From positions 1-44,394 of the forward strand of contig JAIEMN010000062.1 in assembly GCA_019752115.1 (NCBI GenBank): DNA of 44,394 nucleotides, given 5' to 3'. Below are positions 28,164 through 36,904 of this stretch, one piece after another. Position 1 is the stretch's first letter. The number at the start of each line of letters is the position of its first letter. The stretch comes from Gemmatimonadaceae bacterium. Lineage in GTDB: Bacteria; Gemmatimonadota; Gemmatimonadetes; Gemmatimonadales; Gemmatimonadaceae. The translations under genes and the position numbers were made by a program. The notes below the pieces were generated by a model. It was not told the origin of the DNA, did not search any database, and was given only the letters and a program-made list of their open reading frames with translations.

Positions 28164-29129
28164 CTACTCGAACAGCACGCTGACCGACTGGTCGGCGTGC
28201 GTGAATCGGATCGCCTTCGCGAGCAACTCGCCCACACTGAGCACGGTGAGCGACGGGAACCGGCGCTCGGGGGGGAGATTGATCGAGTCGGTGACCACGA
28301 CTTCCTTGATCGGTGCGGTCGACAACCGCTCCACGGCCGGGCCGCTGAGCAGCGCGTGCGTGGCGCACACGTAAATGTCGTTCGCGCCGAGCTTCTTGAG
28401 TGCGCGCGCCGCCTCGGAGACGGTGCCCGCGGTATCGATCATGTCGTCGGGAATCAGACAATCCCGCCCTTCGACTTCACCGACGACGTTCATGACTTCG
28501 GCGACATTCGCCTTCGGGCGGCGCTTGTCGATGATGGCAAAGGTGGCGTCGAGCCGCTTGGCAAAGCCGCGCGCCATCTTGGCCGAGCCGACATCGGGCG
28601 CCACGACGACGAGGTCCTTGAGCTCCTTCTTGCGGAAGTAGTTCGTGAACACCGGCGCCGCGTAGAGGTGATCGACGGGGACGTCGAAGAACCCCTGCAG
28701 CTGATGGGCATGGAAATCGAGCCCGAGCACCCGCGAGGCGCCGGCGGTCTCGATGAGGTTCGCCATGAGCTTGGCGCCAATGGCGACCCGGGGCTGGTCC
28801 TTGCGATCCTGCCGGGCGTAGCCGGTGTAGGGCAGCACGGCGGTGACGCGGGCCGCCGACGCTCGGCGGGCGGCGTCGATGAGGAGCAGCAGCTCCAGCA
28901 TGTTCTCGCCCGGCGGATTCGTGGGCTGCACCACGAAGACATCCGCGCCGCGGATGTTTTCGTCGATGCGCACGAACACCTCGCCGTCGGCAAAGCGCGA
29001 GCAGGTGACCTTGCACAACTCAGCGCCCAGCGACTTCGCCACTTCTTCAGCCAGGGGCTGGTTGGCGGTGCCGGCCAGGATCTTGAACCCGCGATTGGAG
29101 GCTGAGGGCGCTTCCGAAGCCGCGTGCAT
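28164..29129 (-). CDS. prs: Ribose-phosphate pyrophosphokinase (PRPP synthase)
   Basis: 321 residues from ATG at 29129. Makes PRPP from ribose 5-phosphate and ATP for purine, pyrimidine, His and Trp synthesis. Motifs: FADGEVFVRI, NPPGENMLELLLLIDA, YTGYARQDRK, the flexible loop VVVAPDVGSAKMARGFA and the PRPP-binding DDMIDTAGT. An N-terminal 13-residue extension precedes the conserved FKILAGTANQ. The Shine-Dalgarno site is weak. A leader hairpin lies 52 bp before the start. Confidence 0.97.
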   Translation of the reverse strand: MHAASEAPSASNRGFKILAGTANQPLAEEVAKSLGAELCKVTCSRFADGEVFVRIDENIRGADVFVVQPTNPPGENMLELLLLIDAARRASAARVTAVLPYTGYARQDRKDQPRVAIGAKLMANLIETAGASRVLGLDFHAHQLQGFFDVPVDHLYAAPVFTNYFRKKELKDLVVVAPDVGSAKMARGFAKRLDATFAIIDKRRPKANVAEVMNVVGEVEGRDCLIPDDMIDTAGTVSEAARALKKLGANDIYVCATHALLSGPAVERLSTAPIKEVVVTDSINLPPERRFPSLTVLSVGELLAKAIRFTHADQSVSVLFE

Positions 29130-29180
29130 GGAGGTCTCGAGAGGGGCGAAAGGGATTTCTGGTAAAGCCCCTAAAGCTAT

Positions 29181-29218
29181 ACGGGCCCGGTCCGGTTTCC
29201 AACCGGTACCGAGCCCGT
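29181..29218. repeat. Hairpin in the prs leader
   Basis: A 38-nt near-perfect inverted repeat with one mismatch and one bulge (ACGGGCCCGG... and ...CCGAGCCCGT). It lies between the tRNA-Gln terminator and the prs start. The prs promoter or an attenuator may involve it; no U-run follows. Confidence 0.5.
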
Positions 29219-29241
29219 CTATGATGGATCTGGTAACGATT

Positions 29242-29268
29242 TGCAAAACAAGGAGTTAGGGAACTCCT
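29242..29268 (-). terminator. Intrinsic terminator of tRNA-Gln
   Basis: A 7-bp stem (AGGAGTT / AACTCCT) with a 4-nt loop, followed on the minus strand by TGTTTTGC. It is 33 bp past the tRNA 3' end. Confidence 0.8.
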
Positions 29269-29300
29269 GGCCCGGGCGCGCACGGCCCGGGACCCGACTA

Positions 29301-29372
29301 TAGGCCCACTTGGAATCGAACCAAGATCTTCGGCTCCAAAGGCCGAGGTAATAGCCGTTATACGATGGGCCA
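29301..29372 (-). tRNA. tRNA-Gln (TTG anticodon)
   Basis: A 72-nt cloverleaf can be drawn. The anticodon stem TCGGC/GCCGA encloses CTTTGGA with anticodon TTG (reads CAA and CAG). The T-arm is CTTGG-TTCGATT-CCAAG and the acceptor is TGGCCCA/TGGGCCT, with a weak first pair as usual for tRNA-Gln. No CCA is encoded, so it must be added by the nucleotidyltransferase. It is a single-gene unit with its own promoter and terminator. Confidence 0.96.
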
Positions 29373-29384
29373 CCAGCAGAGCGG

Positions 29385-29413
29385 AGTTTATCGGTTGCCG
29401 GGGGCAGCGGCAA
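29385..29413 (-). promoter_or_regulatory. Promoter of tRNA-Gln
   Basis: Minus-strand TTGCCG (29413-29408), a 17-bp spacer and TAAACT (29390-29385). The -10 ends 12 bp before the mature tRNA 5' end, right for a short leader. Confidence 0.65.
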
Positions 29414-29428
29414 CGGTGGGCCCGGCCC

Positions 29429-30895
29429 TTAGCTGGCGGGCGCGGCCGGCCGTTCCCAATCGTGTACCGGCAGGGCGTCCCGGGCCCGGATGCCGTCGGC
29501 GAACGGCCCCAGCAGGTGCACGATGCTGTTGGCGTAGTACGTGATGAGCGGCCGCCCGCGCGGCAGGATCACGTAGCCCTCACCGGCGCGGGCCACCATG
29601 CGGCGGAGGCGCAGCATGCGGTACGCCCGATCGAACGTCTCGGCGATGTCGCGATCGGCGCGGACGACGCGGCCACTCAGCTCCTGCAACACGTCGCGCA
29701 TCGCCGCCATGCGCTCGAGCAGCGCCGTGCGCGGCACATACTCGGCGTCGAAGCTCTGCAGCGCGGCGCAGGCCAGAGGGACCGGCGTGACGGGGATGAT
29801 CGCGCCGATGCGCGCGAGCACGTCGTCGCAGAACGTCTGCACGTGCGGCAGGCGAGCGTCACGAGGGAGGGTGAACAGATCGATGTCCTGCGCCGCGAGC
29901 GCGTCGAGCCAGCCGCGCACGGGGATCGGCGCGCCGATCGTCACGGCGGCGCGGCCGTACCGTTTCCAGCGTCGCGTGAAGAGCCGACCAACGTTCCAGA
30001 GCAGGAAGCGGCCGACCGAGGCCATCTGCGCCACGCGCGAGAGCGGGGCGACCGGCGCGCGCGTTTCGAGCTCGCGCAGCAGCGTGCGGTCTTCGAGCAC
30101 GCGGTCGTAGTTGATGCCCACGGGCACGACGTAGAGCCGGTCGCGCATCGCCGGGTCGCGGGCCACGCCAAGGGCGTAATCGAGCAGGCCAATCTTGGCC
30201 GGTCGCAGCGCACCGTCGCGCGTGAGGCCGCCCTCGGGGAAGATCCCCTGCGTCACGGCATTCCGCGTGATGAGCTGCACGTAGGCTTGCAGCACCGCGT
30301 GATACAGCGGCTCCCGATAGCGCCGCCTGATGAAGTACGAGCCGAAGCTCTTGAAGAGATACTCGAGCGGAAAGGCGCGGGCCCACTCGCCGACGGCATA
30401 CGAGATGGAGACCTGGCCCATCATCACGTAGGCCACCAGCACGTAGTCGGCGTTCGATCGATGGTTCATCAGGTAGATCACGATCGAATCGCGCGGCAGG
30501 CCCTTGAAGGGATCGTCGCGCTCCACCTCGACGCTGACCTTGTAGAACAGCGACAGGGCCGCGCGCGACACCCAATAGCCGAGGCGATAATAGGCGAGCA
30601 CGTTGAAGAACGGCACGATCTCGTCGAGATACCGGCGCACCCGCTGCCAGGTCACCGCCGGGTCTTCCGGCTGCTCGGACGCGTGCCGCGCGACCGCCGC
30701 GGCGACCTGCGGATCGGCCAGCACGTGTTCAATGACGTAGTGCTTGCGCGTGAACTTGTAGCGATCGACGCGGGCCCGCATGCGGAGCAGGGTGCGCCGG
30801 CCCGCACGCCGGGCCACGCGGTGCGCCGCCAACCAGGCCAGCGCGCCGACGGCGATGAGCAGGAGACCGACGATCAGCTCGCGGGCCACAACCAC
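29429..30895 (-). CDS. PlsB-like glycerol-3-phosphate 1-O-acyltransferase
   Basis: About 488 residues. N-terminal membrane helix (about 6-24). Acyltransferase motifs: NHRSNAD with His145 and Asp150 (HX4D, motif I), FPEGG (219-223, motif III) and VPVGINYD (motif IV). This is the PlsB/GPAT-like branch rather than PlsC, and is shorter than E. coli PlsB (about 800). It should make lysophosphatidic acid at the inner membrane. The first candidate starts are GTG at 30895 and 30889; both overlap the upstream ROK gene's end by about 16-22 bp, implying coupled translation. Confidence 0.82.
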   Translation of the reverse strand: MVVARELIVGLLLIAVGALAWLAAHRVARRAGRRTLLRMRARVDRYKFTRKHYVIEHVLADPQVAAAVARHASEQPEDPAVTWQRVRRYLDEIVPFFNVLAYYRLGYWVSRAALSLFYKVSVEVERDDPFKGLPRDSIVIYLMNHRSNADYVLVAYVMMGQVSISYAVGEWARAFPLEYLFKSFGSYFIRRRYREPLYHAVLQAYVQLITRNAVTQGIFPEGGLTRDGALRPAKIGLLDYALGVARDPAMRDRLYVVPVGINYDRVLEDRTLLRELETRAPVAPLSRVAQMASVGRFLLWNVGRLFTRRWKRYGRAAVTIGAPIPVRGWLDALAAQDIDLFTLPRDARLPHVQTFCDDVLARIGAIIPVTPVPLACAALQSFDAEYVPRTALLERMAAMRDVLQELSGRVVRADRDIAETFDRAYRMLRLRRMVARAGEGYVILPRGRPLITYYANSIVHLLGPFADGIRARDALPVHDWERPAAPAS

Positions 30896-31794
30896 GCGGC
30901 GCCCCGCACGCCGCTCGAGTCGCCATGCTGGTGCCGCACGACGCGGGTGCTGACGCTCTCCGAGAACACCCACGGCGGCAGCGCGGCCGCGATCTCGTCC
31001 ACCAGCCCGGGGATGTTTGAGACGCCGCCCCCGAGCACGATCACATCGGGATCGAGCACGTTGACGATGGTGGCGAGGCTGCGGGCGGCGCGATGCACGA
31101 GGCGCGCCCGCGTCGCGAGCGCCGCGGCGTCGCCGGCCGCGCCCTGCGCGATGATCTCCGGCGTCGTGAGGGTGCCGCCGTTCACCCGGGCGTGGTCGGC
31201 CGCGATGCCGGGGCCGGAGATCCACGTTTCGATGCAGCCGTGCCGCCCGCAGTAGCAGCGCGGGCCGGGCACTTCGTCGCCCGACGGCCAGGGCAGCGGA
31301 TTATGCCCCCATTCGCCACCAATCAGGTTGCGCCCGGTGAGCACCTGCCCATGCACGATGATGCCACCGCCCACGCCGGTGCCCATGATCACGCCGAAGA
31401 CGACGCCAGCACCGGCGCCGGCGCCATCGGTGGCTTCCGACAGCGCAAAGCAATTCGCGTCGTTCTGCATGCGCACCTCGCGCTGCAGCGCCTCCGCGAG
31501 ATCGCGCTGCAGCGGTTGCCCATTGAGCCAGGTCGAGTTGGCGTTCTTGACCAACCCGGTCTCGGGGACGACGACCCCCGGGATACCGATGCCCACGGTG
31601 GCGCGAGCACCCACCGCGACTTCGAGCCGCAGCACCAGCGCCGTGAGGGCATGGACCGTGGCGAGATACGCGCGCGGCGTGGGGATGCGCTCCTGGGCCA
31701 GCACGCGCCCGTGGGCATCGAGCACGACGCCCTCGATCTTCGTACCGCCCAGATCGATCCCGATTCGCAGGGCCGGATGTGAATGCTCACTCAT
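30874..31794 (-). CDS. ROK-family sugar kinase
   Basis: 306 residues from ATG at 31794. N-terminal ATP phosphate loop GIDLGGTKIEG. The ROK zinc signature CYCGRHGCIE follows GHNPLPW, with the catalytic Asp in NDANCFAL. Close in layout to the Mak/NagK group, so N-acetylglucosamine or fructose phosphorylation is possible; the substrate cannot be fixed from sequence. It has no DNA-binding N-terminus, so it is a kinase and not a repressor. It is divergent from the histidine kinase, 94 bp away. Confidence 0.93.
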   Translation of the reverse strand: MSEHSHPALRIGIDLGGTKIEGVVLDAHGRVLAQERIPTPRAYLATVHALTALVLRLEVAVGARATVGIGIPGVVVPETGLVKNANSTWLNGQPLQRDLAEALQREVRMQNDANCFALSEATDGAGAGAGVVFGVIMGTGVGGGIIVHGQVLTGRNLIGGEWGHNPLPWPSGDEVPGPRCYCGRHGCIETWISGPGIAADHARVNGGTLTTPEIIAQGAAGDAAALATRARLVHRAARSLATIVNVLDPDVIVLGGGVSNIPGLVDEIAAALPPWVFSESVSTRVVRHQHGDSSGVRGAAWLWPAS

Positions 31795-31888
31795 GCGGCG
31801 ATTGTCGCCTGTCGCGAGAGTTGGGGCAAGAGGGGCACGATGCGCGGTGACGAATTGCCGCCACCGGTCCACCGGCGTAACCTTGGGC

Positions 31889-33961
31889 ATGTCGTCTGCG
31901 CTGCGGCCGGGTTTTTCAGGCCATACGGAAGAAATGGCGGTGTCCGGGGAGCATCTCGCCTCGGTGGAGGCGTTGCTGGCTTCCTACACCAGTCTGCGCA
32001 GGCGACGACGCTGGTACCTTGCCGCGCTGGCGGCCGCCGTCTTTGGCACGCTGATTTCGGCCGCGTTTCATCGCGCCACCGGTGCGACGCCGATGTTTCT
32101 GGTCGGCTTCGCGGCGCTGCCCATGATGTTGGGCGGCTTCGGGCCGATGCTGCTCGCCACGTGGGGGGCGCTGGTCGGCTCGATCATCGTCGAAGGGCCG
32201 GGGCTCGTGAACAGCGAGCTCGAAGCGGTCCGCTACGGGTCGGGCTTCATGCTGGCGCTGGTCTCGGCGGTCTTCTGCGAAGTGGCGCGTCGTCATCGGA
32301 TTGAAGCGATCGACCGCGAATTCCGCCTGGCGCAGGCGCTCCGGCGTTCGGAGGAGCTGCGCGCCGAGCGTGCGGCCGCCGACGCGACGCAGCAGGCGGA
32401 GCGCGACCTCGCGGCGGCGGCGCTGCGGGAGCGGGATCAGCAGCTGGCACGCATTACGGCCACCGTGCCGGGCATTGTGTATCAGCTGCTCTGGAAGCGC
32501 TCCGGCGAAACCCGCTTTCTCTACGTGAGTGAACGCGCACGCGATCTGTTTGACCTCGATCCGGACGCGGTGGTCGCCGACGCCGGCGTGGCCTGGAGTC
32601 GGGTCCATCCCGACGATGTCGGCGGCATGTTCCGATCGGCCAATGCGTGCATGGAGGACTGGTCTCCGTGGCGCTACGAGTTTCGCATCACCGATCCGGC
32701 GCGGGCGGACGCCTGGCGCTGGGCGCTCGGTTCCGCCATCTGCCAGCCGGGGCCGGAACCCGACAGCGCGCTCTTCACGGGCATCTTCACCGATGTCACC
32801 GATCAGCGTCGTCTGGAAGACGAGCTCCGGCAGGCGCAGCGCATCGAGAGCCTGGGCCGTTTGGCCGGCGGCGTGGCGCATGACTTCAACAACCTGCTGA
32901 CCGCGATCACGGGCGAGGCGAGCCTGCTCGAGAGTGATCAGGCGCCGTCGTCGGAGGTCGCCCAGGGGCTGCAGCGCATTCGGGCGGCGGCGGAATCGGG
33001 GGCGGCGCTCAGCAAGCAGCTGCTGGGGTTTGCCCGTCGGCAGGTGATGGCGCCGCGGCTGGTGGATGCCAACAAGATGATGCAGCGCGCGGCGCCCTTG
33101 TTGCGTCGTCTGCTGCGCGAGTCCATCCGGCTGGAGCTCGACGTCGCTCCAGAGGTGGGGATGGTGCGGGTGGATCCGGGCCTCTTCGATCAGGTACTGC
33201 TGAACCTCGCGGCCAATGCGCGTGACGCGATGCCGCGCGGCGGCACCCTGGCCGTCCGCGTGCGTCGTCTGAACGGCACCGATCCGGATCGGGCGCAGTA
33301 TCCGGGCGTGTCCGGTGACGCGGCGGTGGAGTTTGTCGTGGCCGATACCGGCAGTGGCATGCCCGATGCGGTGCGCGCGCGTGCCTTTGAGCCGTTCTTC
33401 ACCACCAAGCCCGTGGGGGAGGGATCAGGGCTGGGGCTGTCCACCAGCTACGGGATCGTCACGCAGGCCGGCGGCATGATGCTGCTCGAATCCCGCGAGG
33501 GGCATGGCACGACGGTGCGGATCGCGTTGCCGTGGATCGATCCGATCGAAGCGCAGGCCCTCGACGAACGCAGTGCGTTGCGCGGCGGGACGGAGCGGGT
33601 GCTCGTGGTGGACGATGATGATCAGGTACGTCGGGTGACGGCGGAGGCGCTCCGGCGCTTTGGCTATGATGTGCTCGAGGCGCGCGGCGGTGCGGAGGCG
33701 GTGGCGATGGCCCGCGTCAGCGATCCGCCGCTGGCGCTGCTGGTCAGTGATGTGGTGATGCCGGAGCTCAGCGGGGTGGATGTGGTGAATGCGATGCGCG
33801 ACGCGGGGATCACTCCGCGCGTCTTGTTCGTGTCGGGGTATCCGGAGGGCACGGTGACCCAACACGGCGTCGTGCCCGATGGCGTAGATCTGCTGGTGAA
33901 GCCGTACGCGGTGCACGATCTGCTGCGGCGCGTGCGCGCCGCCCTCGATCGCGCGGCGTGA
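31889..33961 (+). CDS. Hybrid sensor histidine kinase with PAS and receiver domains
   Basis: 690 residues from ATG at 31889 (ATG at 31934 is an alternative, with GGAAG very close). Membrane helices at about 42-126, a coiled coil (about 135-180), a PAS_3-type domain (180-300, SRVHPDDV), then HisKA with His321 in GGVAHDFNNLLTAI. The HATPase domain has NLAANARDAMP, DTGSGMP and GSGLGLSTSYG. A C-terminal receiver domain has VLVVDDDD and the phospho-Asp near 621 (SDVVMPELSG). No output DNA-binding domain is present. The stop overlaps the start of the glycan hydrolase gene by GTGA. Confidence 0.93.
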   Translation: MSSALRPGFSGHTEEMAVSGEHLASVEALLASYTSLRRRRRWYLAALAAAVFGTLISAAFHRATGATPMFLVGFAALPMMLGGFGPMLLATWGALVGSIIVEGPGLVNSELEAVRYGSGFMLALVSAVFCEVARRHRIEAIDREFRLAQALRRSEELRAERAAADATQQAERDLAAAALRERDQQLARITATVPGIVYQLLWKRSGETRFLYVSERARDLFDLDPDAVVADAGVAWSRVHPDDVGGMFRSANACMEDWSPWRYEFRITDPARADAWRWALGSAICQPGPEPDSALFTGIFTDVTDQRRLEDELRQAQRIESLGRLAGGVAHDFNNLLTAITGEASLLESDQAPSSEVAQGLQRIRAAAESGAALSKQLLGFARRQVMAPRLVDANKMMQRAAPLLRRLLRESIRLELDVAPEVGMVRVDPGLFDQVLLNLAANARDAMPRGGTLAVRVRRLNGTDPDRAQYPGVSGDAAVEFVVADTGSGMPDAVRARAFEPFFTTKPVGEGSGLGLSTSYGIVTQAGGMMLLESREGHGTTVRIALPWIDPIEAQALDERSALRGGTERVLVVDDDDQVRRVTAEALRRFGYDVLEARGGAEAVAMARVSDPPLALLVSDVVMPELSGVDVVNAMRDAGITPRVLFVSGYPEGTVTQHGVVPDGVDLLVKPYAVHDLLRRVRAALDRAA

Positions 33962-35496
33962 GCGGGCGTCGGGGGATCGGGGCCGCTGCGCTGCTGCTGC
34001 TCGCGGCCTGTGGCGGCGGGGGCGACGCACCCACCGGCCCCGGGAGCGGCGGCGGCACGACCCCGCCGCCACCGGACAATACGCTCTCCGTGCCGACGAT
34101 TGCCCGTGAGTTTCGCGGGATGTGGATCGCCACGGTCGCCAATATCGACTGGCCGACGCGCAACACGCTCACCGCCTCGCAGCAGCAGACGGAGATGAAC
34201 GGCCTGCTGGATGTGGCGTCCACTGCCGGGCTCAATGCCGTGGTGTTACAGGTGCGCGCGGCGGGTGATGTGATCTATCCGAGCAGCCTCGAGCCCTGGG
34301 CTCGTTCACTGACGGGGACGCAGGGGACCGACCCGGGCTACGACCCGCTGAGCTATGCGGTGCAGCAGGCGCATCAGCGTGGGCTCGAGTTGCATGCCTG
34401 GTTCAATCCGTTCCGGGCCGGCAATCTCAGCGATACCGCGCGCTTTGCCCCGCTGCATCTCGCGCGGAAGCGCCCCGATCTGGTGCGGCGCTATTGCAGC
34501 CAGTTGTGGTTCGATCCCGGGGAGAGTGCGGTGCAGGACCAGGCGATTGCCGTGATCACCGAGGTGGTCACGCGCTACGACGTGGATGCGGTGCACCTCG
34601 ACGACTTCTTCTATCCCTATCCCGACGCCAACTGCCCGGGGCTCGATTTCCCCGACAGTGTGGGCTACGCGGCGTACACGCGCGCGGGCGGCACGCTCAC
34701 GCGCGGCGACTGGCGGCGCGACAACGTGAATCGGTTCGTGCAGCGGCTCTACGAGGCGGTGCATCTCGCGTCGGCCACGGTGAAGGTGGGAATCAGCCCC
34801 TTCGGTATCTGGCGGCCCGGCAATCCCACCGGGGTCACCGGGCTCGATGCGTACGCGTCGATCTATGCCGACTCACGCAAATGGCTGCAGGCGGGATGGG
34901 TGGACTACTTCGCGCCCCAGCTCTACTGGTCCACCACCTCGTCGGGGCAGAACTACAATTCGCTGATCAGCTGGTGGGGGCAGCAGAACACGCAGAAGCG
35001 CCATCTGTGGCCCGGCCTCGCGTCGTATCGCATCAACGACGGCTCATCGGCGCCGTACGCGGCCACCGAGATCCCCACGCAGATCTCCATCGCGCGCCAG
35101 CAGCAGGCGGTGAGCGGTGGCGCCACCGGCACGATTCTCTACAATGGCAGCAGCGTCCGCGACAACCGCGGCGGTTTCGTCACGGCGCTCACGAGTGGCC
35201 TCTACGCCAGCGGCGCGCTGGTTCCGGCGAGCCCCTGGCTCGACGCCACCGCGCCGTCGGCACCGGCCGTGGCCGTCGCCACCTCCGGCGCCAATCTACT
35301 CGTCACGATCCTCGGCGGTTCGAGCGACACGCGCTGGTACCTCGTGCGCTGGCGCATCGGCACGACGTGGGCGCAGAAGCTGCTCCCGGCAAACGTCGCC
35401 TCCACAACGGCCCCCTCCGCCCTCGCCGATGCCGTGGTGGTCAACGCGGTGGACCGGGCGGGGAATGCGAGCCCCGACGCGGTCTGGCGCAAGTAA
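33958..35496 (+). CDS. GHL10-family (DigH/YngK-like) glycan hydrolase lipoprotein
   Basis: 512 residues, starting at GTG within a GTGA overlap. Lipobox LAAC (Cys18), then a Gly/Pro-rich linker. The catalytic TIM-barrel (about 45-390) shows FRGMWIATVANIDWP, LNAVVLQVRAAGD, ELHAWFNPFR, DAVHLDDFFYPYP, KVGISPFGIW and VDYFAPQLYW, which are hallmark strings of the DUF187/GHL10 family. A C-terminal Ig-like domain follows (about 415-510). E. coli DigH in this family cuts denuded peptidoglycan glycans, so cell-wall processing is the likely role. Coupling to a histidine kinase is unusual. Confidence 0.9.
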   Translation: MSGRRGIGAAALLLLAACGGGGDAPTGPGSGGGTTPPPPDNTLSVPTIAREFRGMWIATVANIDWPTRNTLTASQQQTEMNGLLDVASTAGLNAVVLQVRAAGDVIYPSSLEPWARSLTGTQGTDPGYDPLSYAVQQAHQRGLELHAWFNPFRAGNLSDTARFAPLHLARKRPDLVRRYCSQLWFDPGESAVQDQAIAVITEVVTRYDVDAVHLDDFFYPYPDANCPGLDFPDSVGYAAYTRAGGTLTRGDWRRDNVNRFVQRLYEAVHLASATVKVGISPFGIWRPGNPTGVTGLDAYASIYADSRKWLQAGWVDYFAPQLYWSTTSSGQNYNSLISWWGQQNTQKRHLWPGLASYRINDGSSAPYAATEIPTQISIARQQQAVSGGATGTILYNGSSVRDNRGGFVTALTSGLYASGALVPASPWLDATAPSAPAVAVATSGANLLVTILGGSSDTRWYLVRWRIGTTWAQKLLPANVASTTAPSALADAVVVNAVDRAGNASPDAVWRK

Positions 35497-35498
35497 AG

Positions 35499-35600
35499 GG
35501 ACAACACACGAGGTGGGGGACAACGCACGAGGATTGGGGTGCGGCGAGTCCGTGCCCACGCGCAGCTCCTCGTCGTTGTCCCCCACCTCGTCCGTTGTCC
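35499..35600. repeat. GGACAAC-family compound palindrome between convergent genes
   Basis: A 35-nt left arm (35499-35533) pairs with a 34-nt right arm (35567-35600), with two mismatches and one indel, around a 33-nt loop. Each arm has two copies of a 15-nt unit (GGACAACACACGAGG and GGACAACGCACGAGG on the left, at 35499 and 35519). It lies between the glycan hydrolase stop and the transporter stop and leaves only 2 bp on each side. Confidence 0.85.
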
Positions 35601-35602
35601 AG

Positions 35603-36904
35603 TCAGTTCTCCATGAGGCCGCTGGTCTGCGTCTCCCGCATCGTCGCGTACACCACGAGCGACGCCGCGATGCAGGCGGTGACGTACCAGTAGAACCACG
35701 ACTCGTGGCCGGCCTGCTTGAACCACAGCGCGATGTACTCGGCGGTGCCGCCAAAGAGGGACACGGCCACGGCATACGGGAAGCCCACCCCCAGCGCGCG
35801 GATGCTGGTGGGGAAGAGCTCCGCCTTCACGACGGCGTTGATGGCGGTGTACCCGCTGACGGCCACCAGCGCGCAGAGGAGCAGGGCGATGGCACCGCCG
35901 GTGGTGTGCGTCTGCCCGAGCTGGGTCATGAGCGGCACCGTACCGAGCGTCCCCAGCACGCCGAACGCGGTGAGCACCGGGCGCCGGCCGATGCGATCGG
36001 AGAGCGCGCCGACCGCCGGTTGCAGCGCCATGTAGACCAGCAGCGTCACGGCGTTGATGAAGGTCGCTTCCTTGGCCGTGAAGCCGGCGGTGTTCACCAG
36101 AAACTTCTGGGCGTACGTGGTGAACGTGTAGAACGCCACGGTGCCGCCGGCGGTCAGACCCACGACCGTAAGTACCGCACGGGGATGCTGCAGTAGCCCG
36201 CGAATGCTGGCCGCCGCGCTCTTCGCCGGGCGCGCCGCCTTGTCGTGCTGGAACTCGCCGGTTTCCTCGAGGGAGCGGCGCAGGTAGATCGCCACCACCG
36301 CGCAGAGTGCTCCGATCACGAACGGAATGCGCCACCCCCACGCCTTGAGCGCCGCATCGTCGAGTGTGCGCTGCAGCACCAGCAGCACGGCGAGCGCGAC
36401 CAGCTGCCCCCCGATGAGCGTGACGTACTGAAAACTCGACCAGAAGCCGCGGTGGGCCTGGCCCGCCATCTCACTGAGATACGTCGCACTCGCGCCGTAC
36501 TCGCCGCCCACGCTCACCCCCTGCAGCATGCGCGCCAGGATGAGCAAGGCTGGGGCGAAGACGCCGATGGTGGCGTAGCTCGGCGTCACCGCGATGAGCA
36601 GCGAGCCGCTGCACATCAGGAGCACGGTGAGCGTCAGTGCCGCGCGGCGTCCGTACTTGTCGGCGTAGCGGCCCATGAGCCATCCGCCGATGGGGCGCAT
36701 GAAGAAGCCGAGCGCAAACACCCCGGCGGTGTTGAGCAGCTCGGCCGTGCGATCACCCGAGGGGAAGAAGGCCTTCGAGAAGTAGAGCGAGAACGCCGAG
36801 TACGCGTACCAGTCGTACCACTCCACCAGGTTGCCGATGGAGCCCCCGATGATCGAACGGAGGCGGGACTGCCTGGACGGTGTGGTGGGATCAGGACTGG
36901 GCAT
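35603..36904 (-). CDS. MFS transporter, metabolite:H+ symporter (MHS) type
   Basis: 433 residues from ATG at 36904. Twelve hydrophobic helices. Features of the MHS/ProP-KgtP group: GNLVEWYDWYAYSAF at the first helix, GRYADKYGRRAAL as MFS motif A, ARMLQGVSVGGEYGASATYL, and RRSLEETGEF after helix 6. Typical cargo is dicarboxylates, betaine or citrate; it cannot be fixed. The start overlaps the end of the P-loop gene by 14 bp. Confidence 0.92.
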   Translation of the reverse strand: MPSPDPTTPSRQSRLRSIIGGSIGNLVEWYDWYAYSAFSLYFSKAFFPSGDRTAELLNTAGVFALGFFMRPIGGWLMGRYADKYGRRAALTLTVLLMCSGSLLIAVTPSYATIGVFAPALLILARMLQGVSVGGEYGASATYLSEMAGQAHRGFWSSFQYVTLIGGQLVALAVLLVLQRTLDDAALKAWGWRIPFVIGALCAVVAIYLRRSLEETGEFQHDKAARPAKSAAASIRGLLQHPRAVLTVVGLTAGGTVAFYTFTTYAQKFLVNTAGFTAKEATFINAVTLLVYMALQPAVGALSDRIGRRPVLTAFGVLGTLGTVPLMTQLGQTHTTGGAIALLLCALVAVSGYTAINAVVKAELFPTSIRALGVGFPYAVAVSLFGGTAEYIALWFKQAGHESWFYWYVTACIAASLVVYATMRETQTSGLMEN

